From contig JAKVCV010000002.1 in the NCBI GenBank assembly GCA_022448945.1, forward strand, positions 124,001 through 188,000: a stretch of 64,000 nucleotides of DNA, in the 5' to 3' direction. Positions 35,201 through 43,994 of the stretch are shown piece after piece (within the stretch, counting starts at the first letter, position 1; every line of letters begins with the position of its first letter). Made by a program: the position numbers and the translations under genes. The DNA is from Saprospiraceae bacterium. GTDB taxonomy: Bacteria > Bacteroidota > Bacteroidia > Chitinophagales > Saprospiraceae. The notes under the pieces are model-generated. The model was not told the DNA's origin and did not search any database. It was given only the letters and a program-made list of their open reading frames with translations.

Positions 35201-37295
35201 AGATTCTGTTAGTCCTACATCTGGTTACTACTGGGCCAATAGCTCATTTATTTATCTTGATGGAAGCTATCCAGGTTGGAATCAATCCCATTATTTTCAG
35301 TTTTTAAAAGATAAACATACTAATTTATATATTGATTCAGTCGATCGTAATTTCAAATATATTTCTTCTATTCAGACGGTTTCTATTAGTACAGGGAAAA
35401 CACCTTCAGTAATGCATCCAGAAAACCTTGCTATTTATTTTAATGGCAGTAAATTGGATAAGTGTCGTTGTTCAAGTGAAAATGGAGTCTATGTATCCGT
35501 CATAGAGCCCGGAACTTTAAATTTTTGGGAGCTTTCAGGCCCATTTAATAACCAAAAATATGGAGCATTTAATTGTGATGGTGCAGGAAGGACTACACCT
35601 ATGTTTTTGTTCAAAACGCAAACTGCTCAAGGTAGGGATGCATTAGAGAATTTCATACGTGATACGATTCCTGTTGGACACTATGTTATTGCATTTACTC
35701 TTAATAATGCATATGGCTTTTTGTGGGATTCATTAACTTTGCGTCAGGCATTTAAAGATCAGGGTGCTTTATATATTGATGATTTTGCTACTAATTCTTC
35801 GCCTGCAGATGGACTGCAATGGGCTACATTCTTTAAGAAAGGTGTAAGTTCATATGTACATAACGCTTCAATTATTGGAGCAACTCCTAATACAAAAATC
35901 AACCTAGATGGTTCGTTAGAAGAAAATTGGTATCAAGGTCATCAGACTTCTACAATAATTGGTCCTGCTAGTTATTGGGGGTCAATGGAATGGGATCATG
36001 ATAATTTACCCGATGATGAAGTTTATGTAAACGTTTATGGTATAGATGCCAATCAAAATGTTCGAACACCAATCATTACTCAGTCAACTAATTTAATTAA
36101 TTCCTTAACTGGAATAGATCCAAATCAATATCCTTATTTAGAATTGGTATGGAATAGTTTGGACTCCATTAATAATACTTCGCCACAATTAAAGTTTTGG
36201 AGGGTGCTAGGAGACATGGTTCCTGAAGCTGCTTTAAGACCTGATATGTTTTTGATTTTTGATAGTACTACAGTTCAGCAAGGACAAAAAGTTACCATGC
36301 GTGTTGCTATGGAAAATATTAGTACTATTGATATGGATAGTATGTTGGTTAAATTTGAGATTGTAGGCACTAATCAAAAGGTATATCAACGCTTGGATTC
36401 ATTACGAAGTGGGGATACCTTACATGCTTTTGTTACTTTTCCGACAATAGACTTGCAAGGCAGTACCTATCAACTTCTTGTTGAGATCAATCCAGATAAT
36501 GACCAACCTGAAAAGCACTTTTTTAATAACATTGGATTAATGTCCTTTTTGGTAAAAAAAGATATTATTAATCCTTTGCTTGATGTTACTTTTGATGGTG
36601 TACATATTATGAATAAAGATATAGTATCTGGGCAACCCGAGATAGTTATTATGTTATCCGATGAAAATGAGTATCTGGTCTTGGATGAATTGGACGATTT
36701 TAGTATTATTCTTCGTCATTCAAGCTTTTCCAATGGGGAAATGGCGCTTACTCCTGCAAATACTGATTTGCAGTTTTATCCTTCTGACCCTTCAAAATTA
36801 GGTGTTGAAAATAAAGCTAAATTGATTTTGCACCCAGATTTTGTTGAAGATGGTATTTATACATTATTTGTGAGTGCCGCTGATAAATCTGGTAATAATT
36901 CTGGACAAATGAGTTATAGTGTAGATTTTGAGGTTATTAATAAACCTTCAATTTCTCATTTGGTAAACTACCCTAATCCTTTTTCTACTTCTACACAGTT
37001 TGTATTTACTTTAACAGGCAGAGAATTACCTAATTATATGAAAATACAAATTCTTACAATAACAGGTAAGGTAGTAAGGGAAATTACACAGGAAGAGTTG
37101 GGTACACTAAGAATCGGAATTAACCGAACTGAATATGCCTGGGATGGCAAGGATGAATATGGGGATCAGCTTGCCAATGGTGTTTACTTATATCGTGTTA
37201 TTACCAAAAGAGATGGGGCTGACTATGATATATATAGTAATAGAACAGATTATATGTTCCGACAGGGATTTGGGAAAATGTACCTTATGCGTTAA
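32280..37295 (+). CDS. C25-family T9SS sortase homologue (PorU2-like)
   Basis: A 1671-residue secreted cysteine-protease homologue (gingipain family, C25). After the signal peptide (about 1-24) and an N-terminal beta region comes the C25 domain at about 395-770. It has both catalytic residues: His639 in FFGHSS and Cys669 in ALGCYGG. Two CARDB-like Ig domains follow, near 790-890 and 1330-1430. The C-terminus is a FlgD/T9SS-like Ig domain (NYPNPFSTSTQFVF ... YAWDGKDEYGDQLANGVYLYRV). Classical PorU is about 1100-1200 residues. The extra length and the PorV-like partner fit the family annotated as PorU2. PorU removes sorting domains and links cargo to A-LPS; the same for this protein is inference. 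Confidence 0.85.
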   Translation: MKRAIIYLIVLFFINGFFSTLFGQGHDGKFGNEWIDYTPGKQYYKIKIFQDGMYRVSSAVLQQAGANISAINLNGIQLFHEGNEVPIHVESSSGVLDYVQFYGKKNTGAYDVNMYNDPEHHFNEHYSLFNDTAAYFLTWGSAPSNKYFTTIGANLSSLPPSEQYFMQRKSVVFYDTWNKGLTHHIQTENLSKSIFEYGEGFGTSYLKTKTASFDTDHPFTSGPDALAEVKVFTPGVNGHSLTIKIGSTTYASHNFTQKIVGKFSANIPASDILTGTTDITARGNYNAVDNYYFAYFNLIYPRTFDFDGSSIYPLTIEASPNRKYLILNDFDLTNSSQNKYYLYDLTNSVRIQCLFDGANSRVLTDLDSSSFERELVLINEGNPNSFYDVVGVTPVSFRNFDAWPLTNYIIVTHASLYNNSTGGDPITDYIAYRQSNAGGNHIVTDVDVQELYDQFSYGITYHPLAIRHFGHYIKTKWQNPEYIFLIGKGRNYSNVRGVPSSLLVPTFGYPPSDHVLMGSINTDEPTIAVGRLSALNGDQVSLYLNKIKDMESEQAAAQTLLDKGWTKNVLHLGGGKNSNEQIIIRNHLDAMKTTIEAPSFGGNVQSFFKSSTNPIQVVQSEYLDSLINSGVSMLTFFGHSSANSFDFNLDHPENYTNYKKYPLIMALGCYGGTLFEATPFISEDFIFEPNAGAGVFIASGGATALSSLNIFAQYFYQSISTQHYNEGAAKSIKRSINIIENNFFSNINQMACNYMTYHGDPAFRLSNNSGPDYYIDETLVSHSPEVVTVQLGTFNLELDVYNIGKAIDTVFNITVERIYPDGTTAFVTSQQVDPAPLFLSNITIPVPTGNATALGINKFNIYIDSDNDVDESPLPSAENNNSVIEYVIPILSDDVVPVHPYEFAIVPHTPVVLQASTGNTFAVVQTYVMQIDTTENFDSPLMKDTMISQIGGLLEWTPSINYMDSVVYYWRVSPDSVSPTSGYYWANSSFIYLDGSYPGWNQSHYFQFLKDKHTNLYIDSVDRNFKYISSIQTVSISTGKTPSVMHPENLAIYFNGSKLDKCRCSSENGVYVSVIEPGTLNFWELSGPFNNQKYGAFNCDGAGRTTPMFLFKTQTAQGRDALENFIRDTIPVGHYVIAFTLNNAYGFLWDSLTLRQAFKDQGALYIDDFATNSSPADGLQWATFFKKGVSSYVHNASIIGATPNTKINLDGSLEENWYQGHQTSTIIGPASYWGSMEWDHDNLPDDEVYVNVYGIDANQNVRTPIITQSTNLINSLTGIDPNQYPYLELVWNSLDSINNTSPQLKFWRVLGDMVPEAALRPDMFLIFDSTTVQQGQKVTMRVAMENISTIDMDSMLVKFEIVGTNQKVYQRLDSLRSGDTLHAFVTFPTIDLQGSTYQLLVEINPDNDQPEKHFFNNIGLMSFLVKKDIINPLLDVTFDGVHIMNKDIVSGQPEIVIMLSDENEYLVLDELDDFSIILRHSSFSNGEMALTPANTDLQFYPSDPSKLGVENKAKLILHPDFVEDGIYTLFVSAADKSGNNSGQMSYSVDFEVINKPSISHLVNYPNPFSTSTQFVFTLTGRELPNYMKIQILTITGKVVREITQEELGTLRIGINRTEYAWDGKDEYGDQLANGVYLYRVITKRDGADYDIYSNRTDYMFRQGFGKMYLMR

Positions 37296-37447
37296 AAAAT
37301 ATTGTTTTAAATAATTCTTGGCCTTTCTAATTGCTTCTCCGAAAAACAACTTTTTAAACGATAGATTAATTTAAATAACAGACTATATTGAAGCGTATTG
37401 TTTTGTGATAGTTTCTTTTGTAGTCAGTTATCATGTTTTAGTTCCTC

Positions 37448-37486
37448 TTTAAAATATATCAATAAATATACTATCTTTACCAGTGT
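37448..37486 (+). promoter_or_regulatory. Predicted promoter of the crotonase gene
   Basis: TTTA (37448-37451), 20 nt, then TATCTTTA (37472-37479), one mismatch from TAnnTTTG. Start predicted near 37486, leader about 85 nt. Confidence 0.45.
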
Positions 37487-37570
37487 AAATATTAATTAGA
37501 TGCTTTTGTAAATCTTTGTTTATATTAATTTCATAGATTTATTATAAATAGTGTTTTAAAATTAAAGAAT

Positions 37571-38353
37571 ATGAATTATAAAAATTTAATTACTACATAT
37601 AACGATGGGATATTAATCGTGACAATTAATCGTCCTAAAGCATTAAATGCATTAAATCAGCAAACGCTAGAGGATTTAAGACAGCTATTTGGAAATGACG
37701 CTTTACTTTTAGACGACTTAAGAGGTGTTGTATTGACAGGTGCTGGGGAAAAAGCATTTGTTGCGGGCGCTGATATTACTGAATTTATTGGTTTAGATGC
37801 TCATGAAGGATTGGATATGTCACAAAATGGACATGATATTTTCTTTCGGATAGAACGTTTCCATAGGCCTGTTATAGCTGCTGTGGGAGGTTATGCACTT
37901 GGCGGAGGTTGTGAATTGGCAATGGCTTGTCATCTTCGAGTTGCAAGTGAGAAAGCACTATTTGGACAACCTGAGGTTAATTTGGGTTTAATTCCTGGTT
38001 ATGGTGGTACACAGAGATTGGTTCAATATGTAGGTAAAGGACGGGCATTGGAAATGTTGATGACAGCTGATATGATAGATGCTCAAAAAGCTTTGGAATG
38101 GGGTTTAGTTAATCATGTTGTTCCTCATGGTAGTCAAGTTGACAAATCTGTTGAAATATTGAAAAAAATTGCAAAAAAAGCTCCCGTTGCTGTTGCTAAA
38201 ACTATTGCTGCAGTAAATGCTTATTTTGATAATAAAAAAGATGGTTTTTCTCAAGAAGTTATAGAATTTGCACAAACTGTAAAAACAGATGATTTTAAGG
38301 AAGGTGCATCTGCTTTCCTAGAAAAACGAAAGGCAATTTTTAAAGGAAACTAA
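37571..38353 (+). CDS. Enoyl-CoA hydratase/isomerase family (crotonase)
   Basis: A 260-residue crotonase-fold enzyme. The oxyanion-hole segment AGADITEF (65-72) and GGGCELAMACHLRVA (111-125) are present. Both acidic residues needed for hydratase chemistry are kept: Glu115 in GGGCELA and Glu135 in QPEVNLGLIPG. This favours a genuine enoyl-CoA hydratase (beta-oxidation or 3-hydroxybutyryl-CoA type, short substrates) over an isomerase. No other fatty-acid gene lies nearby. It is a single-gene unit with its own promoter and a strong terminator. Confidence 0.92.
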   Translation: MNYKNLITTYNDGILIVTINRPKALNALNQQTLEDLRQLFGNDALLLDDLRGVVLTGAGEKAFVAGADITEFIGLDAHEGLDMSQNGHDIFFRIERFHRPVIAAVGGYALGGGCELAMACHLRVASEKALFGQPEVNLGLIPGYGGTQRLVQYVGKGRALEMLMTADMIDAQKALEWGLVNHVVPHGSQVDKSVEILKKIAKKAPVAVAKTIAAVNAYFDNKKDGFSQEVIEFAQTVKTDDFKEGASAFLEKRKAIFKGN

Positions 38354-38364
38354 ATATATTTTTC

Positions 38365-38400
38365 AAAAAAAACCGGACATATCAAATGTCCGGTTTTTTT
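38365..38400 (+). terminator. Crotonase terminator (bidirectional form)
   Basis: GC-containing stem CCGGACAT/ATGTCCGG extended by A8 on the left and T7 on the right (38365-38380 and 38386-38400), 5-nt loop. It lies 12 nt past the crotonase stop and 18 nt before the end of the convergent Omp28-like gene, so it can serve both. Confidence 0.9.
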
Positions 38401-38417
38401 ATTTTTATTTCAAGATA

Positions 38418-39251
38418 TTATTTAAGATGGATTTCAATAGCTTGTTGAATAGATTTGTTGTTGTCTCCTTTATAGTGAATAAAAGCAATTATATAACAAT
38501 TGTCAGGATCCCATCCAGCTGGTATTTTGTAATCGCTTATTGTTTTTTGTTGAGGACTTAATACATTCCCTTTTGTAATTAAAACGTCCCCTGTATAATC
38601 AGTTGTGATTATGTCACGCAAAACATGTTTGTGTACATAGTTTGAGTCTGGTCCACTTGGGGTTAATTGATATCCAATAATATTATTTTCAGTTATCATG
38701 ATTGTTAAAGCTAAATTTTCAGGTAACGCATCAATAAAATAAGTACTAGGTGTCATGTTTACTGTTACAGATGCCGTACTGTCCTGACTGTTATACGTGC
38801 TGGTTGCAGATAATTCAGCAATGGGGCGGTTACAGATTTCAGTGTTAATATATCCAGCCCATTTCGTAAGATTTGTCGGTAATTCGTTTTCCCCATCAAA
38901 TATTTTTCTGTTGATAGTAGCTGAAGGATAACCTGAAACAGGACCTAAATAAGTAGCTTCGAGATTTATTCCATCTGCGCATCTCAATTCATGATAAAGA
39001 TTGGTGCTACTAGGTGTAGAAAAGTAGCCTGCATGTATTCCCACAGATATTATTTTCCCAGGGTTTTGAGTTGAAAGCAATTCAAGTTTATCTGCTCCCG
39101 TAGGACAATTAACACAAGATACTCCAGTGAATTCTTCAACGAGAACAACTCTGTTAGTTTGACAAGGAGTAATTGTGGGAGGTATTTCCTCACAACTTAC
39201 AAGAGAGATAATGATGATAACTAACCCTATTATTTTTTTTATATTTTCCAT
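38418..39251 (-). CDS. Omp28-like lipoprotein with a thioredoxin-type CxxC
   Basis: A 277-residue lipoprotein (lipobox SLVSC, Cys20). The segment VVLVEEFTGVSCVNCPTG (about 36-53) carries a CVNC pair (Cys46, Cys49). The thioredoxin-like stretches that follow (GKIISVGIHAG, GPVSGYPSATINRK) resemble Omp28-related proteins of Porphyromonas and relatives. The family is usually described as outer-membrane associated; a redox role is suggested by the CxxC but not shown. It stands alone on the minus strand, convergent with the crotonase gene and separated by about 95 nt from the CDF exporter upstream. Confidence 0.85.
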   Translation of the reverse strand: MENIKKIIGLVIIIISLVSCEEIPPTITPCQTNRVVLVEEFTGVSCVNCPTGADKLELLSTQNPGKIISVGIHAGYFSTPSSTNLYHELRCADGINLEATYLGPVSGYPSATINRKIFDGENELPTNLTKWAGYINTEICNRPIAELSATSTYNSQDSTASVTVNMTPSTYFIDALPENLALTIMITENNIIGYQLTPSGPDSNYVHKHVLRDIITTDYTGDVLITKGNVLSPQQKTISDYKIPAGWDPDNCYIIAFIHYKGDNNKSIQQAIEIHLK

Positions 39252-39346
39252 TGTTATCTGAAATAATGAATAATCTATTTAACTATTTTATAGTAAGAGA
39301 AAAATCCAAATTTTCATTAAAGTTCTTTAATTAACAAAAGTTTATA

Positions 39347-40285
39347 TTAATGATTGTGATCTTCCTTTTCATTAATTATTGTGCAATCTAGAGCTGAGCA
39401 ATGTTCACCTTCTTTTTCAAGCTCGAGCGTAACATGATGTATCTTTTCATGCTCTAATATATGTTTAATTTTCTTTTTGATGACAGCGGCCTCAGCAAAA
39501 GTATTATTATGACTGATTACTAAATGAGCTGTCATTGCATTTTCTGTTGTACTTAAAGCCCAAATATGAGTATGGTGGATCGACTTAATACCATCAACAA
39601 GTAGTATCTTTTGTTGAATAGAAGATATATCAATGTCTTTTGGGACGCCATCCAAACTAAGATGAATACTGTCTTTTAGTAAGTTCCAAGTCGACAAAAT
39701 AATTATCACAATAATTATCCAACTCATAACGGTGTCAACCCAGTACCAATTTGTAAACAAAATAATAATACCGCTTATCAAAACACCGATAGAGACCAGC
39801 ATGTCAGCGATCATATGTAAATAAGCACCTTTAATATTTAGGTCTTTGTCTTTGTCTTTTACAAAAAGCCATGCAGTAAAACCATTAATAAGGATACCTG
39901 CGCCCGCAACAAAAGCAGTGGTTTTGCCATCAACTATTAGAGGAGTAGACCACCGATCAAGGCTTTCCCAAAATATCATTCCCACAGCTACTAAAAGTAT
40001 AATAGCATTAATTAAAGCTGCCCAAATTGTTGTCTTTCGGTAACCATAAGTATATTTTTTATTCGGGGCAATTGATAATAATTTAAATGCAAATAATGCT
40101 AATAAAAGTGCTATAACATCACTAAAATTATGACCAGCATCAGATAGTAAAGCTAAAGAGTCATACCAAAATCCTGCTACCATCTCTATACAAACAAATA
40201 GCATATTCAGGACAATACCAAAGACCAATGCCCTGCTAATATCAGATACCTGTAATTCATGATGATGGTGATGGTCGTGTCCCAT
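39347..40285 (-). CDS. Cation diffusion facilitator, zinc exporter type (CzcD/ZitB-like)
   Basis: A 312-residue inner-membrane metal/proton antiporter. The N-terminus is His-rich (GHDHHHHH). Six transmembrane helices are expected. The helix II metal site reads SDAGHNFSD (His52 and Asp56), and helix V has HMIADMLVS, the His/Asp pattern typical of zinc-transporting members. The cytosolic C-terminal domain has VDGIKSIHHTHIWAL and further His residues near the end (HCSALDC, EDHNH). It probably protects against Zn2+, possibly Cd2+ or Co2+. No metal regulator is adjacent. Confidence 0.94.
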   Translation of the reverse strand: MGHDHHHHHELQVSDISRALVFGIVLNMLFVCIEMVAGFWYDSLALLSDAGHNFSDVIALLLALFAFKLLSIAPNKKYTYGYRKTTIWAALINAIILLVAVGMIFWESLDRWSTPLIVDGKTTAFVAGAGILINGFTAWLFVKDKDKDLNIKGAYLHMIADMLVSIGVLISGIIILFTNWYWVDTVMSWIIIVIIILSTWNLLKDSIHLSLDGVPKDIDISSIQQKILLVDGIKSIHHTHIWALSTTENAMTAHLVISHNNTFAEAAVIKKKIKHILEHEKIHHVTLELEKEGEHCSALDCTIINEKEDHNH

Positions 40286-40474
40286 AGTCTTTGTAAAAGG
40301 TATATCTAGTGGTCAATTACATTACTAAAATACAATAAAAAAGCCAATCATAAAGCCTTATTTATATAATTTTATAGTCATTTTCATACTATTGTACAAT
40401 TCTGTCATGTATTAAACTTTAAATTTTAAGTAAGATATTTGACTAATTAAACCCCCTAGTCTTTAATTATACAT

Positions 40475-41164
40475 CTAAGACATAGATATCTCTCCTGAAC
40501 ATTCTAGTTTAGTTATAGTTTCTTTTTTCTCAAATTGGAGCATTTTTATTGAAATAATAAAAATCCATGATGTTAATGCGAAGAAGATAAGCCACTCCAT
40601 GAAGGGTAGCCACCAAATTTCAGGACGCGAGAAAAAAGGACCTTCAGTACGTTTTATAGCCATTAATCCCTTTGGCATACACAAGAAAAGGATAAAAAAA
40701 AGTGTAACAAAAAAACCATAGATACCCGTGTATTTAGGGAAGGGGTTTTGTTCTTCTTTTAATATACTCCATGAAAACAAAGTTGCTGATATCGTCATTA
40801 GACAGAAGAAACTAAAGGCAAGGATTAAATGTGGCCATCTATAATCTTCAGGAACAAGGCCTACACCGATACACAAAAAAGATGAAATAACTCCTGTTAT
40901 TACTGCGATTTTTGTCAGTGGGGTTTTTACATATGACAAAAGACCAAATGTGAAAAGGCCAAAGCCTATTGCTGAAAAAATCACTCCTGAGTTGTAGGTC
41001 ATATGGTTGACTGAAAAATGCGTACTACCCAATTCTGAAATAAAATGATTGAAAATCGAATAGGTTTCTCCTTGTTGACCAATATACGGGGTTGCAGCAA
41101 TAATGATAACTGAATATAGAATTATACAGGTAGCCAGTCCTGCAAAAGGAGCTATTTTTTTCAT
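40475..41164 (-). CDS. DUF998-like polytopic membrane protein
   Basis: A 229-residue protein with six or seven predicted transmembrane helices. The segment between helices 1 and 2 (YSIFNHFISELGS) and the overall layout fit the DUF998 family as I recall it, whose function is unknown. The ATG at 41164 is preferred; a TTG four codons upstream would add MAYI. Single gene, no recognised partner. Confidence 0.65.
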   Translation of the reverse strand: MKKIAPFAGLATCIILYSVIIIAATPYIGQQGETYSIFNHFISELGSTHFSVNHMTYNSGVIFSAIGFGLFTFGLLSYVKTPLTKIAVITGVISSFLCIGVGLVPEDYRWPHLILAFSFFCLMTISATLFSWSILKEEQNPFPKYTGIYGFFVTLFFILFLCMPKGLMAIKRTEGPFFSRPEIWWLPFMEWLIFFALTSWIFIISIKMLQFEKKETITKLECSGEISMS

Positions 41165-41445
41165 TATGTATGCCAAATATTTAAAAAAAATGAAAGTATT
41201 AAGATATTAATATTCTTGCTAAGATATATAGCAAAAAACAGACCATTTTTTATTTAACAGTTAAAAACCCTAATAGCTAGGTAAGCAATACAGTAATTTT
41301 TTAGTTTATATTTCGATTTGCTGTTAGTGTGCAATTGGTTATAATTTATGAAGTTTTAATTTCCCATCCACAAATTTCTTTAGATTAGATCGTGAGATAA
41401 TATTTGAATTATGGTTTAGGCGGCTGTCGAAAAAAGTAAAGCACT

Positions 41446-41883
41446 TTATTTGTCTGATAATAAAAAATCCAAAACATTCTGCCAGTTATTGAAGGGAGTT
41501 TGTCCAATACGAATTTGATGTCCTTCAAATTCTGGATATTCATAGTCATCAATTAAATAATCACCTTTAAGAAGTCCTTTTCGCTTGCAAATAATCAGAT
41601 TTTGGGTCGTTTCTAAACCTAGATGTTTTTCGACCCAAACTCTTTTTTCAGTATAACAAAGTGGGTTTTTATATGATGGCGCAGTTAGTATGTATACTTC
41701 AAAATACTCTTCCAGTTTTTTGTAGGCTTCAATAGCACCTGGCAGAGGTTCGAGACTGCTAAAAAAGCCATATCTTGATTGAGGATAAGGTACTTCTGTG
41801 CTACTTTTTTTTCTGATTTCATTGACTTTCCCCGAGTAATCGCAGAGGGTGTTATCCATGTCTATATAAATCCTTTTTTTCAT
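41446..41883 (-). CDS. 5'(3')-deoxyribonucleotidase-like HAD phosphatase (NT5C)
   Basis: A 145-residue HAD-superfamily phosphatase. Motif I is DMDNTLCDY (nucleophile Asp8, acid/base Asp10). Motif II is LTAPS near residue 68. The Lys-containing KRVWVEKHLG segment near 80 and motif III DYLIDDYEYPEF near 110 follow. The size and the motif III pattern match the small bacterial NT5C/YorS-type nucleotidases, which remove phosphate from deoxynucleoside monophosphates. This could balance dNTP pools; specificity is inferred. It stands between membrane proteins and diverges from the DUF819 gene. Confidence 0.85.
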   Translation of the reverse strand: MKKRIYIDMDNTLCDYSGKVNEIRKKSSTEVPYPQSRYGFFSSLEPLPGAIEAYKKLEEYFEVYILTAPSYKNPLCYTEKRVWVEKHLGLETTQNLIICKRKGLLKGDYLIDDYEYPEFEGHQIRIGQTPFNNWQNVLDFLLSDK

Positions 41884-41965
41884 ATTTTATCTTTTTATTA
41901 CTTTTAAGTCTATCAAAATAGGTTTTTGATTCTAAATAATAGTATTATTATTAAAATTTAATAAA

Positions 41966-43147
41966 ATGATTTTTTTAGTATACACTCTATTTGCAATCTT
42001 TTTTGTTTTTTTTCCACTGTTATTGAGAAGACTTAGTATTTGGTTAAATTTGTCTCATATTCTAAGTGATCTGGTAATTTGTTTTGGGGTAGGTATATTA
42101 TTGGGAAACACGCAACAATTTTGGATGCCATACCCTGTCATTCAGGAGTCTGTATTTTCAGTAGTGGAAATTTGTTCTGCTTTGCCTGTACTGATAGCGA
42201 TACCACTATTGTTAATGACTAGCGACATTAGGGCTAGTTTTTCATATGCCCCCAAGTTGTTTCTTTCCTTTTTTTTATGCGTTGCATCTGTCTTTTTTTC
42301 TGTTTTTATTGTTATAAATGTGTTTTCTGGAATTGAAAATATTAACAAGGCAATTGGGTGTTTGGTAGGTGTAAATGTAGGTGGCACTCCAAACATGATG
42401 GCTATTGGTTATGCAGTCGATATCCCTAGGGAATTGTTTTTAATACTTAATGCTACTGATGTTCTATGTTCAGGATTGTATTTTCTTTTTCTATTATCAG
42501 TAGCTAAAACGGTTTTTGGTTTTTTTCTGCCTCCCTTTTCCGCTGTACAAATGGAGCATGCCAAGAATATAACTAAGCTTCCGGATGAAACTAATTTTAA
42601 ATTAAATTCGTTGACATTAGGAGAACTATTACCTTTAGTGAAAGCTTCATTCTGGGCATTTATTGCAATTGGTATTTCTTCTGCTATTGCTTTGTTGATA
42701 CCTGACAAAGAAGGGAATTTGAATGAGATGGTTTTGATGGTGTTACTCACAACAACTAGTATTGCCTTTTCATTTAATTCAAAGATACAAACTTTGAAAG
42801 GTGTTTATGAATATGCCCAGTATCTGTTGCTTATTTTTGCTCTTGCTGTTGGCTTTATGGCGAATTTTTCGAAACTGGCAAATGAAGGAGGGAGTTATCT
42901 TATTTTTAATGCTGTATTTGTAATTGGACTCATTCTTATTCATCTGATATTATCTATTGTTTTTAGGATTGACAGAGACACATTTATTATAACTTCTACT
43001 GCTTGTGTTTTTGGGCCTCCATTTATTGGTCAGGTATGCGATGTCATTAAAAACAAGAAATTAGTTGCACCTGGAATGGCATTGGGAATTTTGGGGTTGG
43101 TAACGGGAACCTATCTGGGTATAATAGTTTCTAGTTTAATTGTTTAA
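41966..43147 (+). CDS. DUF819-like polytopic membrane protein
   Basis: A 393-residue integral membrane protein with about ten helices in two similar halves. Segments such as GVGILLGNTQQFW, a Gly-rich GVNVGGTPNMMAIGYAV near 138-154 and CVFGPPFIGQVCDVIKNKK near the end fit DUF819 (YjcL type). This family has a transporter-like architecture but no proven substrate. It is followed 40 nt later by a coiled-coil protein gene in the same direction, and the two probably form an operon. Confidence 0.7.
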   Translation: MIFLVYTLFAIFFVFFPLLLRRLSIWLNLSHILSDLVICFGVGILLGNTQQFWMPYPVIQESVFSVVEICSALPVLIAIPLLLMTSDIRASFSYAPKLFLSFFLCVASVFFSVFIVINVFSGIENINKAIGCLVGVNVGGTPNMMAIGYAVDIPRELFLILNATDVLCSGLYFLFLLSVAKTVFGFFLPPFSAVQMEHAKNITKLPDETNFKLNSLTLGELLPLVKASFWAFIAIGISSAIALLIPDKEGNLNEMVLMVLLTTTSIAFSFNSKIQTLKGVYEYAQYLLLIFALAVGFMANFSKLANEGGSYLIFNAVFVIGLILIHLILSIVFRIDRDTFIITSTACVFGPPFIGQVCDVIKNKKLVAPGMALGILGLVTGTYLGIIVSSLIV

Positions 43148-43187
43148 AAATGGGATGTTTTAAAGACTATATTTTAAAAAACTTGAC

Positions 43188-43973
43188 ATGGGAATAGTTT
43201 TTGGTATTTTGGTTGGAATAGCTTTATGTGTTGTTGCCTTGTTTTTCTTTATTAAAAGAGAGGTTGACATTCATGAAACGATTGTTTCTCACGATATGCT
43301 CGAGGAAGATGAATTAATCGATTTGACAGTGCCTCTAGAAAAAAAATTGCGAAATTCTATTTACGATTGTGAACAAAACATAATTGCTTGTAAACGGCAA
43401 ATAAAATTTATCTGTGATGAGCAATTGGATTTATTGAAAGATGTGGGGAAGATTTCTCATATAGCGATTAAGGGTAAACCATTATATTTTGAATTTCATA
43501 ATCCTGTTTCTGGAGAAAGGCATTTTTACTTTGAAAGAGACTTGTCTAAAGATATTGCTCCTGAAGTGCTTGAGAATGCTCGACAAATAGCTATAAAGTA
43601 TTCAAAACAAATTGAATTATTGACTACTCAACAAGATCTTTTTGAAAAATTAATTATATCACATAAAGAAAACCTTGAACGAATCAATGGTGTAAAAAAT
43701 GAGGGAAAACAATCTCAAAAGAACATGTTGCACAAAGAAAAATTATCTGAGCTAGATCAAAATACAACCATTGAAGAAAAAGCAATTTATAATCAATTGC
43801 TAATATCAGGGATCGCTGAAGAATTGGAACATCAGGAAGAGTGCATGAGACAATATATTGAACTAAACGAAAAATATGATAAACCTCATGATGAAAAGTT
43901 AGAAGAGAAATTTAAAATTGGAATTAAAGAAATTATAAAACAATTGGAAATAGAGGATCCTGGAAATATTTAA
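43188..43973 (+). CDS. Orphan membrane-anchored coiled-coil protein
   Basis: Not recognised. The 261-residue protein has one N-terminal transmembrane helix (about 2-23) followed by FFIKREVDIHE, then long charged helices with heptad-like spacing (about 50-80, 125-180 and 190-255). A short beta-like insert near 92-118 reads KGKPLYFEFHNPVSGERHFYFE. It probably faces the cytosol as a scaffold or adaptor. Its tight spacing after the DUF819 gene suggests a functional pair. It converges on the SDR gene with a gap of 21 nt. Confidence 0.7.
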   Translation: MGIVFGILVGIALCVVALFFFIKREVDIHETIVSHDMLEEDELIDLTVPLEKKLRNSIYDCEQNIIACKRQIKFICDEQLDLLKDVGKISHIAIKGKPLYFEFHNPVSGERHFYFERDLSKDIAPEVLENARQIAIKYSKQIELLTTQQDLFEKLIISHKENLERINGVKNEGKQSQKNMLHKEKLSELDQNTTIEEKAIYNQLLISGIAEELEHQEECMRQYIELNEKYDKPHDEKLEEKFKIGIKEIIKQLEIEDPGNI

Positions 43974-43994
43974 TTATGTTATCAGATTTTAAGA

